Made by a program: the position numbers and the translations under genes. 64,000 nt of DNA, taken from assembly GCF_014205225.1 (NCBI RefSeq), contig NZ_JACHNB010000001.1:9839501-9903500 (forward strand). The letters are read 5' to 3'. Below are positions 54,820 to 64,000 of the stretch, piece after piece; the first letter of the stretch is position 1, and each line of letters begins with the position of its first letter. Under the pieces are notes generated by a model. The model was not told where the DNA came from and did no database searches. It saw nothing but the letters and a program-made list of their open reading frames with translations. The stretch comes from Actinoplanes octamycinicus (GTDB lineage: Bacteria > Actinomycetota > Actinomycetes > Mycobacteriales > Micromonosporaceae).

Positions 54820-55956
54820 TCAGGTCTCGTCGTCGTCGAAGACGCGCCCGTCGGTGGCCTCGATCGCCGTGGTGTAGACCTCGAGGACCCGGGCGGCCAC
54901 ACTCGGCCAGTCGAACGTACCGACCACCTGGCGGGCGCAGGAGGCCAGCTCAGCGCGTCGCGCCGGGTTGTCGAGCAGCTCGCCGAGCAGGCCGGTGAGG
55001 GCGGCCGCGTCGCCGTTCGGGAAGAGGGCGCCGGCCCGGCCACCGTCCAATACCCGACGGAACGCGTCCAGGTCGCTGGCCGCGATCGTGGCGCCGGCCG
55101 CCATCGCCTCGGTGAGGATCATGCCGAAGCTCTCGCCGCCGGTGTTCGGCGCCACGTAGACGTCGACGCTGCGCAGCATCCGGGCCTTGTCCGGCTCGCT
55201 GACCAGACCCAGGTGCTCGACCCGGGAGTGCAGCTCGGCCGGGATGTCGTCGAACAGCTCGTCCCGGTCACCCGGGCCGGCCACCAGCAGGCGCAGGCCG
55301 GGGCGCTCCTTGGCGAGCGTGACGAACGCCGTACGCAACAGGGGGAAGCCCTTGCGAGGCTCGGTGAAACGGCCGAGGAAACCGAGCGTGCCGCCCTCCC
55401 CGGGCCAGCCCGGCAGCGGAGCGGCGGTGGCGAATTTCGCCACCGCGACCCCGTTGGGGATCTCCACCGCGCCGCCGCCCAGGTGTTCCACCTGCACCTT
55501 GCGGGCCAGCTCGCTGACCGCGATCCGGGCGGTGATCTTCTCCATCACCGGCTGGAGGAAGTTCTGCGCGACGGCGAGCGCCCGGGAGCGGGTCATCGCG
55601 GTGTGGAAGGTGGCCACCACCGGGCCGCGCGCGGAGAGCACCGCGAGCAGCGACAGGCTGGGCGTGAGCGGCTCGTGCACGTGCAGCACGTCGAACTCGC
55701 CGCGGGCCAGCCAGCGGCGCACCCGGGCGGTGGAGACCGGCCCGAAGGCGATCCGGGCCACCGACCCGTTGTACGGCAGCGGCACCGCCCGCCCGGCCGG
55801 CACCAGGTAGGCCGGCAGGTCGGCGTCCTCGTCGGCGGGCGCCAGCACACTCACGTGGTGACCGAGCCCGATCAGCGCCTCGGCCAGGTCCATGATGTGG
55901 TTCTGCACGCCGCCGGGGACGTCGAACGAGTAGGGCGAGACGATCCCGATCCGCAC
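54820..55956 (-). CDS. pimA: Phosphatidyl-myo-inositol mannosyltransferase PimA
   Basis: Adds the first mannose from GDP-mannose to phosphatidylinositol on the inner membrane face. A 378-residue GT4 glycosyltransferase: MRIGIVSPYSFDVPGGVQNH (acceptor-side Gly loop), HVHEPLTPSLSLLAV, GFLGRFTEPRKGFPLL and the donor-site motif NTGGESFGMILTEAMAAG (E-x7-E). It follows the acyltransferase gene by 9 bp, the standard pgsA-patA-pimA order. Confidence 0.96.
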   Translation of the reverse strand: MRIGIVSPYSFDVPGGVQNHIMDLAEALIGLGHHVSVLAPADEDADLPAYLVPAGRAVPLPYNGSVARIAFGPVSTARVRRWLARGEFDVLHVHEPLTPSLSLLAVLSARGPVVATFHTAMTRSRALAVAQNFLQPVMEKITARIAVSELARKVQVEHLGGGAVEIPNGVAVAKFATAAPLPGWPGEGGTLGFLGRFTEPRKGFPLLRTAFVTLAKERPGLRLLVAGPGDRDELFDDIPAELHSRVEHLGLVSEPDKARMLRSVDVYVAPNTGGESFGMILTEAMAAGATIAASDLDAFRRVLDGGRAGALFPNGDAAALTGLLGELLDNPARRAELASCARQVVGTFDWPSVAARVLEVYTTAIEATDGRVFDDDET

Positions 55957-55965
55957 GCCGGCCCC

Positions 55966-56832
55966 CTAGATCCAGAGTTTCTGGAGCATGTGCCAGTCCT
56001 GCGGGTGCTCGGCGATGCCGATGGCGAAGGCGTCGGCCATCAGCTGCACGGTCCGCTTGACCCGCTGGTCGAGCGTCCCGTCGGCCGGCGGCATGATCTT
56101 GTGGAGCCGGGCCTCGACGCGGTGCTCGGAATACCACAGGTCCGCCACGTAGAGCGGGGTGCCGGTGCGGATGGCGAGGATCGCCGGGCCGGCCGGCATC
56201 CGGGTCCGGCCGCCGAAGAACCGCACCTCGACGCCGCCGCGGGACAGGTCCCGGTCGGCCAGCAGCGGCACCACCCAGCCCTGGTTCAGGTGCTCGGTGA
56301 GCACGTCCAGCACCGGGCGGTCGCCACCGGTGTGCGGCAGCACCCGCATGCCGAGGCTCTCCCGGTAGTCCAGGAACTTCCGGGCGACCGACTCCGGCTT
56401 GAGCCGCTCGGCCACGGTGATCATCTGCCAGTCGTGGGAAACCACCCAGGCGGCGGCCGCGTCCCAGTTCGCCACGTGCGGCAGGGCGAGCACCATGCCC
56501 CTGCCCTCGGCCACGACGCTTTTCATCTCGTCGTACGACTCGGCCTCCATGTGGAAGCCGGCCGCGTTCTCCTCGCGGGACCGGGTCGGCAGGCGGAACG
56601 CCTCCATCCAGTACCGCGCGTACGACCGCAGGCCGTCCCGGACCAGCGTCTCCGGCATGTCCGGGCCGACCACCTGCTGGTAGTTGCGGCGCAGCCGCTG
56701 GGTGCCGGGGCCGTTCGCCTTCCAGGCGCGGTCGGCCACCCGGGTGAACAGCGCGCGGGCCACCGGCAGCGGCAGCGCCCGCACCAGACGCCACCCGGCC
56801 GTGTAGCCGAGCGTGATGAGCTGGTCCTTCAC
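55966..56832 (-). CDS. Phosphatidylinositol mannoside acyltransferase (LpxL/HtrB family)
   Basis: Acylates the mannose of PIM (equivalent of mycobacterial PatA). 288 residues with the acyltransferase HX4D-type motif LPHVANWDAAAAWV (about 125), the VPLLADRDLSRGGVEV segment and FFGGRTRMPAGPAILA. The GTG at 56832 overlaps the pgsA stop by 4 nt, giving MKDQLITLGYTAG; a longer frame upstream runs antisense through pgsA and is rejected. It acts between PgsA and PimA products in envelope lipid synthesis. Confidence 0.94.
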   Translation of the reverse strand: MKDQLITLGYTAGWRLVRALPLPVARALFTRVADRAWKANGPGTQRLRRNYQQVVGPDMPETLVRDGLRSYARYWMEAFRLPTRSREENAAGFHMEAESYDEMKSVVAEGRGMVLALPHVANWDAAAAWVVSHDWQMITVAERLKPESVARKFLDYRESLGMRVLPHTGGDRPVLDVLTEHLNQGWVVPLLADRDLSRGGVEVRFFGGRTRMPAGPAILAIRTGTPLYVADLWYSEHRVEARLHKIMPPADGTLDQRVKRTVQLMADAFAIGIAEHPQDWHMLQKLWI

Positions 56833-57449
56833 TCGACCGCGACCTGAGGCTCGGTGCGCCGGGCGTGCAGCAGGCGCTGGGCCGCGGTGATCACCGAGAG
56901 GACGGCCAGCACCCAGAGCGCGGCGGGCAGGCCCCAGGGCAGCCCGGCCGCGCCGAGCAGACCGCCGACGCCCACGATCAGCAGGCGCTCCAGGCGCTCG
57001 GCGATGCCCACGTCGGCGTTCAGCCCGAGCGACTGGGCGCGGGCCTTCACGTACGACACGACCTGGCCGAAGACCAGGCTGATCAAGGCGGCGATCATCC
57101 CGTTGTACGGGTTGCCCTCGGTGGCCAGGTAGTACGCGACCGCACCGAACACGGCGCCGTCGGCGATCCGGTCCATCGACGAGTCGAGAAGGGCCCCGAA
57201 CTTGCTCGAACCACCACGAAGCCGGGCCATTGTCCCGTCGAGCACATCGGTGAGAGCGCAGGCGGTTACGATCACGGTGCCCCAGAGAAGCTGACCCTTC
57301 GCACCGAAGTACGAACCGATCAGCACCCCGACGGTGCCCGCGACGGTGACGGCGTCGGGTGAGACGCCGATCCGGAGTAGGAACTGTGCGACCGGGTTGA
57401 CGCCGTACGAGACGACGGCACGGGCCGTTACTTGGACGATCTTTGCCAT
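56829..57449 (-). CDS. pgsA: Phosphatidylinositol phosphate synthase (CDP-alcohol phosphatidyltransferase)
   Basis: Transfers a CDP-diacylglycerol phosphatidyl group to inositol phosphate. 206 residues, about six membrane helices, and the complete CDP-alcohol motif: DVLDGTMARLRGG continuing to GALLDSSMDRIAD (D-x2-DG-x2-AR-x8-G-x3-D-x3-D, about 65-90). The ATG at 57449 (MAKIVQVTARAVVSYG) follows GGGACGG. First gene of the pgsA/acyltransferase/pimA group. The EF-G-like gene starts 177 bp away in the opposite direction. Confidence 0.95.
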   Translation of the reverse strand: MAKIVQVTARAVVSYGVNPVAQFLLRIGVSPDAVTVAGTVGVLIGSYFGAKGQLLWGTVIVTACALTDVLDGTMARLRGGSSKFGALLDSSMDRIADGAVFGAVAYYLATEGNPYNGMIAALISLVFGQVVSYVKARAQSLGLNADVGIAERLERLLIVGVGGLLGAAGLPWGLPAALWVLAVLSVITAAQRLLHARRTEPQVAVE

Positions 57450-57625
57450 GGCCGTCCCACCATATCGGCGCGGACCTGGTGACGGTACGGCTCGCCCCCG
57501 GGTTCGCCGGATCGTCACCATCCGGCACGATCTGGTGTCTCTCGGTCCTTGCGACCGGGACAGCCCCGGGTGTGGGATTTGTAGAACAGCGGCGTAACAG
57601 ACCGGAAACGACGGGAGCGCTCGGC

Positions 57626-59779
57626 ATGGCGCAGAAGACTTCGGAGAAGGGGCAAGCCGGCGCAGCCGCGCCGGTGGTGACAGAGCCCGGCAGAGTTCGC
57701 AACGTGGTGCTGGTGGGCCACTCCGGCGCCGGGAAGACCACGCTGGTGGAGGCGCTGCTCGCGGCCACCGGCACGATCCCCCGCGCGGGCACCGTGACCG
57801 ACGGCACCACGGTCACCGATCACGATCCGGCGGCGGTGCGGCAGCAGCGTTCGGTCGCGCTGTCCTGCGCCCCGCTGGTGCACCAGGACGTGAAGATCAA
57901 CCTGCTGGACACCCCGGGTTTCGCCGACTTCGTCGGTGAGCTGCGGGCCGGGCTGCGCGCGGCGGACGCGGCGCTGTTCGTGGTCTCCGCGGTGGACGGC
58001 GTGGACGACGCCACCATCGCGCTCTGGGAGGAGTGCGCCGCGGTCGGCATGCCCCGCGCGGTGGCGATCACCCGGCTGGACCACCCGCGCGCCGACTACG
58101 AGCAGGTGCTGCAGGACTGCCAGGAGGCCTTCGGCGAGAACGTGATGCCGGTCTACCAGCCGATGCTGGGCGACGACGGGCAGTCGATCGCCGGCCTGAT
58201 CGGCCTGGTCACGCTCCGGGTGCTGGACTACTCGGGCGGCTACCCGCCGACCGCCAAGGCGGCCGAGCCGGAGCACCTCAACCCGATCGCCGACGACCGG
58301 AACCAGCTCATCGAGGGGATCATCGCGGAGAGCGAGGACGAGACCCTGATGGACCGCTACATCGGCGGCGAGCTGATCGACACCGACGCGCTCATCCCGG
58401 ACCTGGAGAAAGCCGTCGCCCGGGGCAACTTCTACCCGGTCATCCCGGTCTGCGCGGGCACCGGCGTCGGCCTGGACGCGCTGCTCGACGGCCTGGTCAC
58501 CAGCTTCCCGTCGCCGCTGGAGCACGACCTGCCGGTGGTCACCGGGGTGGACGGCTCGGCCCGGCCGCCGCTGACCTGCGATCCGGCCGGCCCGGTGGTG
58601 GCCGAGGTGGTGCGCACCACGATCGACCGGCACGTCGGCCGGGTCTCGCTGGTCCGGGTCTTCTCCGGCACCCTGCGCCCGGACCAGACGCTGCACGTCT
58701 CCGGGCACGGCCTGGCCGAGCGCGGCCACCCGGACCACGACGCCGACGAGCGGGTGGCGCACATCTACACCCCGCTCGGCGCCACCTTGCGCGAGGTCGG
58801 CTCGTGCGTGGCCGGCGACATCTGCGCGATCACCAAGTCCGGCTCCGCGGAGACCGGCGACACGCTGTCCAGCAAGGACGACCCGCTGCTGATGGCGCCC
58901 TGGTCGATGCCCGAGCCGCTGCTGCCGATCGCGGTGGTGGCCAAGACCCGCTCGGACGAGGACGCGCTGGCGAAGAACCTGGCCCGGCTGGTGGCCGGCG
59001 ACCCGACGCTGCGCCTGGAGCGCAACGCCGACACCCATCAGCTGGTGCTCTGGACGATGGGCGAGTCACACGCCGACGTGGTGCTGGACCGGCTCCGCGC
59101 GGGCGGCGTCGAGCTGGACACCGAGCCGGTGAAGGTGGCGCTGCGCGAGACGTTCGGCGGCCCGGCCAAGGGGCACGGCCGGCACGTGAAGCAGTCCGGC
59201 GGCCACGGGCAGTACGCGGTCTGCGACATCGAGGTGGAACCGCTGCCCCGCGGCTCCGGCTTCGAGTTCGTCAACCGGGTGGTCGGCGGCGCCGTGCCGC
59301 ACAACTACATCCCCTCGGTGGAGAAGGGTGTCCGGGCTCAGCTGGAGAAAGGCATCGTGGCCGGCTACCCGGTCATCGACCTGCGGGTCACCCTCTTCGA
59401 CGGCAAGGCGCACAGCGTGGACTCCTCGGACGCGGCGTTCCAGACCGCCGGGGCGCTGGCCCTCAAGGAGGCGGCCGCGGCCGGTCAGGTGACGCTGCTC
59501 GAGCCGGTCGACGAGATCGTGGTGCGGGTGCCGGACACCTACGTCGGCGCGGTGATGAGCGACCTGTCCGGCCGGCGCGGCCGCCCGCTCGGCACCGAGT
59601 CCGAGGCGGACGGCGGGCACAGCCTGGTCCGGGCCGAGGTGCCGGCCACCGAGCTGGTGCGCTACGCGGTCGAGCTGCGCGCGCTCTCCTCCGGCGCCGG
59701 CACGTTCTCCCGCACCTACGTCCGGCACGAGCCGATGCCGCCGCACCTGGCCGAGGCGATCAAGAAGTCCGCTAGCTAG
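57626..59779 (+). CDS. Elongation factor G-like protein (FusA2/EF-G2 group)
   Basis: A 717-residue translational GTPase. P-loop GHSGAGKTTL (about 34-43), DTPGFADF (G3), then domains II-V (RVFSGTLRPDQTL, YIPSVEKGVRAQLE, RRGRPLGTESEADGG). The G4 motif, normally NKxD, reads ITRLDH: Asn and Lys are both replaced, as is partly the case in FusA2-type paralogues. The switch I region is also shorter than in true EF-G. It is therefore a paralogue and not the housekeeping fusA; its function is unknown. The ATG at 57626 follows GGGAG. Its 3' end overlaps the HIT gene, transcribed towards it, by 8 nt. Confidence 0.92.
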   Translation: MAQKTSEKGQAGAAAPVVTEPGRVRNVVLVGHSGAGKTTLVEALLAATGTIPRAGTVTDGTTVTDHDPAAVRQQRSVALSCAPLVHQDVKINLLDTPGFADFVGELRAGLRAADAALFVVSAVDGVDDATIALWEECAAVGMPRAVAITRLDHPRADYEQVLQDCQEAFGENVMPVYQPMLGDDGQSIAGLIGLVTLRVLDYSGGYPPTAKAAEPEHLNPIADDRNQLIEGIIAESEDETLMDRYIGGELIDTDALIPDLEKAVARGNFYPVIPVCAGTGVGLDALLDGLVTSFPSPLEHDLPVVTGVDGSARPPLTCDPAGPVVAEVVRTTIDRHVGRVSLVRVFSGTLRPDQTLHVSGHGLAERGHPDHDADERVAHIYTPLGATLREVGSCVAGDICAITKSGSAETGDTLSSKDDPLLMAPWSMPEPLLPIAVVAKTRSDEDALAKNLARLVAGDPTLRLERNADTHQLVLWTMGESHADVVLDRLRAGGVELDTEPVKVALRETFGGPAKGHGRHVKQSGGHGQYAVCDIEVEPLPRGSGFEFVNRVVGGAVPHNYIPSVEKGVRAQLEKGIVAGYPVIDLRVTLFDGKAHSVDSSDAAFQTAGALALKEAAAAGQVTLLEPVDEIVVRVPDTYVGAVMSDLSGRRGRPLGTESEADGGHSLVRAEVPATELVRYAVELRALSSGAGTFSRTYVRHEPMPPHLAEAIKKSAS

Positions 59780-60269
59780 GCCAGGCTTTCGCGAGCATCA
59801 GACGGGTGTCGGCGAGCAGCTGCGGCAGCACCTTGGTCCGGCCGATCACCGGCATGAAGTTGGCATCGCCGCCCCACCGGGGCACCACGTGCTGGTGCAG
59901 GTGGGCGGCGATCCCGGCGCCGGCCACCGCGCCCTGGTTCATGCCCAGGTTGAAGCCGTGCGGCCGGCTCACCGCGCGGATCACCCGCATCGCCGTCCGG
60001 GTGAAGGCGGCCACCTCGACCGTCTCCTCCTCGGTCAGGTCGGTGTAGTCGGCGACGTGCCGGTACGGGCAGACCATCAGGTGGCCGGGGTTGTACGGAT
60101 AGAGGTTGAGCACCGCGTAGACCAGCTCACCACGGGCCACGACCAGGCTCTCCGGCTCGGGCAGCCCGGGCGCCAGGCAGAACGCGCAGCCCTGCGGCGT
60201 GTCGATCCCGTCGATGTAGGTCATCCGGTGCGGGGTCCACAGTCGTTCCAGGCCGTCGGGGTCGGTCAC
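59772..60269 (-). CDS. HIT-family nucleotide hydrolase/phosphorylase
   Basis: 165 residues of the histidine-triad superfamily with catalytic HLHQHVVPR (about 122-130), GFNLGMNQGAVAGAGI and an N-terminal Cys in GCAFCLAP. The mycobacterial protein in the same place (after thrS) is a diadenosine-tetraphosphate phosphorylase, so Ap4A cleavage is likely but unproven. It is 160 bp downstream of thrS. Confidence 0.94.
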   Translation of the reverse strand: MTDPDGLERLWTPHRMTYIDGIDTPQGCAFCLAPGLPEPESLVVARGELVYAVLNLYPYNPGHLMVCPYRHVADYTDLTEEETVEVAAFTRTAMRVIRAVSRPHGFNLGMNQGAVAGAGIAAHLHQHVVPRWGGDANFMPVIGRTKVLPQLLADTRLMLAKAWPS

Positions 60270-60429
60270 GCCCGAACACTACCGTCCAGGTGGACGTGAC
60301 AGCGCCCGCACCGGCGGCTCGGCCACACCGCGCCGGGTCGGCGTCGCGCAGCACGTCGTCGGGCATGACCCGGCCCGCTCCCGCCGAGCCGGCGCGCGGA
60401 CACGCCGGCGGCGGGAGCGGGAACTGAGG

Positions 60430-62439
60430 TCAGACGGCGGACGGCCCGGTGTTGACCCGGGAGCGGACCACCTCGGCCACGTGCGCGACCGCCTCGTCCA
60501 GCGAGACGCCGTTGCGCTGCGAGCCGTCCCGGTAACGGAACGACACGGTGCCGGCGTTCACGTCGTCGTCGCCGGCGATCGCCATGAACGGGATCTTCTG
60601 CTGCTGCGCGGTCCGGATCTTCTTCTGCATCCGATCGGTGGAGTAGTCCACCTCGGCCCGGATGCCCTCCTTGCGGAGGCGGTCGACGAACGCCGCCAGG
60701 TAGTCGGCGTGGTCGTCGCGGATCGGGATGCCGACCACCTGCACCGGCGCCAGCCAGGCCGGGAACGCGCCGGCGTAGTGCTCGACCAGCACGCCGAAGA
60801 ACCGCTCGATCGAGCCGAACTTCGCCGAGTGGATCATCACCGGCTCCTGCCGGGTGCCGTCCGCCGCCTGGTACTCCAGGCCGAACCGGGCCGGCATGTT
60901 GAAGTCGTACTGGATGGTGGACATCTGCCAGGTCCGGCCGATCGCGTCCTTGGCCTGCACGCTGATCTTCGGGCCGTAGAACGCCGCGCCGCCCGGGTCG
61001 AGCACCAGCTCGAGGCCGGACTCCTTGGCCACGTCCTCCAGCACCCGGGTGGCGGTCTCCCACTGCTCGTCGGTGCCGATGAACTTGTCGCTCTTCGGGT
61101 CCCGGGTCGACAGCTCCAGGTAGTAGTCGTCCAGGCCGAAGTCGTCGAGCAGCGACCGGACGAAGTTCAGCAGGTGCTTGATCTCGGCCGGGGCCTGCTC
61201 GGCGGTGACGTAGGAGTGCGAGTCGTCCTGGGTCAGGCCGCGCACCCGGGTCAGGCCGTGCACCACGCCGGACTTCTCGTAGCGGTAGACCGTGCCGAAC
61301 TCGAACAGCCGCATCGGCAGCTCACGGTAGGACCGCCCGCGCGACCTGAAGATCAGGTTGTGCATCGGGCAGTTCATCGCCTTGAGGTAGTAGTCCGCCC
61401 CCTCCAGCTGCATCGGGGGGAACATCGTGTCCTTGTAGTAGGGCAGGTGGCCCGACGTCAGGAAGAGGTTCTCCTTGCTGATGTGCGGGCTGCCGACGTA
61501 CTGGAAGCCCTCCTCGATGTGCCGGGCCCGGACGTAGTCCTCCATCTCGCGCTTGATCACCCCACCCTTCGGGTGGAAGACCACGAGACCCGACCCGATC
61601 TCGTCGGGGAAGGAGAACAGGTCCAGCTCGGTGCCCAGCTTGCGGTGGTCCCGGCGCTCGGCTTCGGCGAGACGATTGAGGTACGCCTTCAGCTCGTCAC
61701 GTGACGGCCAGGCCGTACCGTAGATCCGCTGCAGTTGGGGGTTCTTCTCCGAACCGCGCCAGTAGGCGGCGGCCGAGCGCATCAGCTTGAACGCCGGGAT
61801 CAGCCGGGTCGACGGCAGGTGCGGGCCCCGGCACAGGTCGCCCCAGACCCGCTTGCCGTCCTTGTCCAGGTTGTCGTAGTGGGTCAGCTCGCCGGCGCCC
61901 ACCGCGGCGGCCTCCGCGTCCACGTCGCCCTTGATGTCGACCAGTTCCAGCTTGAACGGCTCGGCGGCCAGCTCCGCCTTGGCCTCGTCGAGCGACGAGT
62001 ACTCCCGGCGGTGGAAGGTCTGGCCGGCCTTGACGATCTCCTGCATCCGCTTCTCGAGCCTCGTCAGGTCCTCCGGCTGGAACGGCTTCTCCACGTCGAA
62101 GTCGTAGTAGAAACCGTCCCGGATCGGCGGGCCGATGCCGAGTTTCGCCTCCGGGAAGACGTCCTGCACGGCCTGCGCGAGCACGTGCGCGGTCGAGTGC
62201 CGGAGCACGTCCAGGCCGTCCGGGGTGTCGATCGCGACCGGGGTCACCTCGGTGTCGGCAGCCGGCGACCAGTGCAGGTCACGCAGCCGGCCGTCGGCCT
62301 CGCGGACCACGACGACCGCTTTCGGCCCGGTGGCCGGGAGCCCGGCGGCGGCCACCGCGTCGGCCGCCGTAGTCCCGGCCGGGACGACTAGTGGGTCGGC
62401 CACAGCGGGTGTACGGGGTGCAGACACGGTGATCTCCAT
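60430..62439 (-). CDS. thrS: Threonyl-tRNA synthetase
   Basis: Class II synthetase, 669 residues: TGS domain (about 5-65), editing domain with [16 protein letters not shown] (HxxxH) and later [12 protein letters not shown], catalytic core with zinc-site Cys/His ([28 protein letters not shown]), and C-terminal anticodon-binding domain ([16 protein letters not shown]). The ATG at 62439 gives [10 protein letters not shown] and fits the TGS start. It begins 42 bp after the stop of the ADP-ribosylglycohydrolase gene, so the two are likely co-transcribed. No T-box leader is visible in that short gap. Confidence 0.97.
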   Translation of the reverse strand: MEITVSAPRTPAVADPLVVPAGTTAADAVAAAGLPATGPKAVVVVREADGRLRDLHWSPAADTEVTPVAIDTPDGLDVLRHSTAHVLAQAVQDVFPEAKLGIGPPIRDGFYYDFDVEKPFQPEDLTRLEKRMQEIVKAGQTFHRREYSSLDEAKAELAAEPFKLELVDIKGDVDAEAAAVGAGELTHYDNLDKDGKRVWGDLCRGPHLPSTRLIPAFKLMRSAAAYWRGSEKNPQLQRIYGTAWPSRDELKAYLNRLAEAERRDHRKLGTELDLFSFPDEIGSGLVVFHPKGGVIKREMEDYVRARHIEEGFQYVGSPHISKENLFLTSGHLPYYKDTMFPPMQLEGADYYLKAMNCPMHNLIFRSRGRSYRELPMRLFEFGTVYRYEKSGVVHGLTRVRGLTQDDSHSYVTAEQAPAEIKHLLNFVRSLLDDFGLDDYYLELSTRDPKSDKFIGTDEQWETATRVLEDVAKESGLELVLDPGGAAFYGPKISVQAKDAIGRTWQMSTIQYDFNMPARFGLEYQAADGTRQEPVMIHSAKFGSIERFFGVLVEHYAGAFPAWLAPVQVVGIPIRDDHADYLAAFVDRLRKEGIRAEVDYSTDRMQKKIRTAQQQKIPFMAIAGDDDVNAGTVSFRYRDGSQRNGVSLDEAVAHVAEVVRSRVNTGPSAV

Positions 62440-62480
62440 TCGATGAGCGACTAGGCGTCCTGATGCTATCCGCCTGGCGA

Positions 62481-63395
62481 TTACTGTCCGCTCCCGGCGG
62501 CCAGCCACGCCGGAAGCGGTTCCCGATTCGCCAGCCAGCCGGCGGGGATGCCGGCGGTCCCGGTGTACGCCGCCACCACTCCCCCGGCGATCGCCGCGGT
62601 GGTGTCCACGTCCCCACCGGCGACCACGCACGCCGCCACGGCGGCCGGGAAGTCGTCCAGGTAGCGGTCGGCGGCCCAGAGCGCGAACGGCACGGTGTCC
62701 TGCGCGGTCGCCTGGCCCCCGGTGCCGAGCCGGGCCGCGGCCTCCTCGACGCCCTTGATCGTGGCCGCGTCCCGGAGCCCGTCGCGGACCACGCCCGGCG
62801 CGGTGTGCATGGCGGTGGCCCGCAGCAGCTGTCCCGGCTCGGGCCGCAGCCCGTCCAGCCGGGCGGCGGTGGCGAACGCGGCGGCCACGGTGACCGCCAC
62901 CCCACCGGCGATCCCCTCCGGGTGCGCGTGGGTCACCTCGGCGGCGCGGGCGCCCTGGGTGGCCGCGTGCGCCAGCGAGTCGGCGTGCCAGGCCCCGAGC
63001 GGCGCGGCCCGCATCGCCGCCCCGTTGCCGCACGAGCCTTGCCCGTGGAAGGCCGCGGCGGCCGCGATCGGCCAGGGCAGCCCCTCCCGGATCTGCCGGA
63101 GCATGACGACCGCCCCGGGCCCGTAGCCCCGATAGGGCTCGAAGACCTGGGCGAGGCGGGTGGCGAACGCGTCCCGGTCGAAGTCGCCCTCGTCGAGGGT
63201 GGCCACCAGGCAGCAGGCCTGCTCGGTGTCGTCGGTCCAGTCCCAGGGCGGCGCCGGGACGCGGCCGTCGAGCAGGTCGGCGGGCTTGTTGCCGGGCACG
63301 AAGTACTGGGCGCCGAGGGCGTCGCCGACGCTCAGGCCGGCCAGGCTGTCCAGGGCCAACGCGAGTCGCGTACTGGGGAAGAGGATGAAGGACAT
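62481..63395 (-). CDS. ADP-ribosylglycohydrolase family protein
   Basis: 304 residues of the DraG-like fold that removes ADP-ribose from proteins or small molecules. The di-metal ligands are recognisable: [10 protein letters not shown] near the N-terminus, DWTDDTEQA (TDD) and [16 protein letters not shown] (GGDxDT) near the C-terminus; [15 protein letters not shown] is the family substrate loop. The ATG at 63395 ([10 protein letters not shown]) is preferred to upstream starts. Its place before thrS is not one I know to be conserved, and no ADP-ribosyltransferase gene is visible nearby. Confidence 0.93.
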   Translation of the reverse strand: MSFILFPSTRLALALDSLAGLSVGDALGAQYFVPGNKPADLLDGRVPAPPWDWTDDTEQACCLVATLDEGDFDRDAFATRLAQVFEPYRGYGPGAVVMLRQIREGLPWPIAAAAAFHGQGSCGNGAAMRAAPLGAWHADSLAHAATQGARAAEVTHAHPEGIAGGVAVTVAAAFATAARLDGLRPEPGQLLRATAMHTAPGVVRDGLRDAATIKGVEEAAARLGTGGQATAQDTVPFALWAADRYLDDFPAAVAACVVAGGDVDTTAAIAGGVVAAYTGTAGIPAGWLANREPLPAWLAAGSGQ

Positions 63396-63491
63396 CGGTA
63401 CTTCGGATCGTATTCCATCACTGAGAGTCATCAAAGCATCTCACTCCATGACCCTTTAGGTTCTGCCCGCCGGAGTCGGTACGGTCTTCGC

Positions 63492-64000
63492 ATGGCCACG
63501 GTGTTGCTCGTCGAAGACGATCATGTCGTGCGTGGCGCCATGCTCCGTTCGCTCGCCGACCGGGGGCACGCCGTGCACGCCGTCGGCACCGCGCTGGAGG
63601 CTCTCCGGCGGGTCGCCGCGGAGACCCCCGACCTGGTCGTGCTCGACCTCGGGCTGCCCGACCTGGACGGGTCGGACGCGCTGCGGATGCTGCGCGGCAT
63701 CACCGACGTGCCGATCATCATCGCCACCGCGCGCGACGACGAGCAGACCGTGGTGCGGCTGCTGCGGGCCGGCGCCGACGACTACATGGTCAAGCCGTTC
63801 ACCGGCGCGCACCTGGACGCCCGGATCGCCACCGTGCTCCGCCGGGTCGGCCGGGCCAGCCGCGCCGCCCAGCCCGCCGTCCACGAGGTCGGTGAGCTGC
63901 GGGTTGACGTGGGCGAGCGGAGCGCTACCCTCGGCGACCAGCCGCTGGCGCTGACCCGCAAGGAGTTCGACCTGCTGGCGTACCTCGCCGCCCGCCCGGG
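63492..64000 (+). CDS. OmpR/PhoB-type response regulator, C-terminus cut by window edge
   Basis: Receiver domain complete: acidic triad E8-D9-D10, phosphorylation site D52 in VVLDLGLPD, T79 and K101 in DYMVKPF. A linker and the start of the winged-helix effector follow (LRVDVGERSATLGDQPLALT, RKEFDLLAYL), typical of OmpR/PhoB regulators. The remaining recognition helix lies outside the window; a sensor kinase gene may follow. The ATG at 63492 gives MATVLLVEDDH. Divergent from the ADP-ribosylglycohydrolase gene (96 bp). Confidence 0.95.
   Translation, partial: MATVLLVEDDHVVRGAMLRSLADRGHAVHAVGTALEALRRVAAETPDLVVLDLGLPDLDGSDALRMLRGITDVPIIIATARDDEQTVVRLLRAGADDYMVKPFTGAHLDARIATVLRRVGRASRAAQPAVHEVGELRVDVGERSATLGDQPLALTRKEFDLLAYLAARP

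Noticed and set aside
62440..62480. T-box leader for thrS
   Set aside because: Only 41 bp separate thrS from the upstream gene, too short for a T-box, and no such structure is seen.

Overview
High-GC actinobacterial chromosome, most likely Micromonosporaceae and probably an Actinoplanes-like species. The basis is phosphatidylinositol-mannoside genes, Ser/Thr kinases carrying the family's HRDVT catalytic loop, a FliA/WhiG-type sigma factor, many GTG/TTG starts, and gene order. The species call is inference.

Backbone. Reading leftwards from the right edge, 36.7-62.4 kb is the conserved actinobacterial minus-strand run thrS, HIT protein, pgsA, PIM acyltransferase, pimA, membrane protein, pdxT, yebC, ruvC, ruvA, ruvB, yajC, secD, secF, apt, rel (RSH), MBL hydrolase, hisS. 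It ends at the left edge with aspS (1-942, partial). Several genes interrupt it: a FusA2-like EF-G on the opposite strand between HIT and pgsA, pdxS facing away from pdxT, and a Uma2 nuclease plus an unknown membrane protein between yebC and ruvC. An ADP-ribosylglycohydrolase precedes thrS, and a truncated response regulator lies at the right edge.

Accessory block. About 35 kb (943-36.7 kb) separates hisS from aspS. From left to right it holds: a repeat-bearing membrane protein and minisatellites (1.1-3.3 kb); a ComB-like phosphatase and a small conserved protein; a probable amino-sugar/D-amino-acid catabolic group (PLP D-amino-acid dehydratase, APH-type kinase, GH20 hexosaminidase, regulator, amidohydrolase, RidA; 4.6-11.7 kb); two paralogous receptor kinases flanking an O-acyltransferase (12.1-18.1 kb); a complete ureABCFGD operon without ureE (18.2-22.8 kb); an MDR dehydrogenase, a TetR regulator and a membrane protein; the sigma factor; a receptor kinase with an extracellular CBM2-like domain; a cyanophycin synthetase/cyanophycinase pair; and an HxlR/MFS/thioesterase group.

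Most unusual points: (i) the stringent-response gene rel carries an internal duplication plus a one-base frameshift that takes its ACT domain out of frame; (ii) a neighbouring cyclophilin-like gene carries an exact 48-bp tandem duplication; (iii) a 583-bp fold-back element with ~146-bp inverted arms and nested hairpins lies beyond pdxS; (iv) a perfect LacI-type palindrome lies upstream of the CBM2 kinase; (v) two of three kinases have Thr instead of Lys in the catalytic loop; (vi) the cphB and cphA reading frames overlap by 110 nt.
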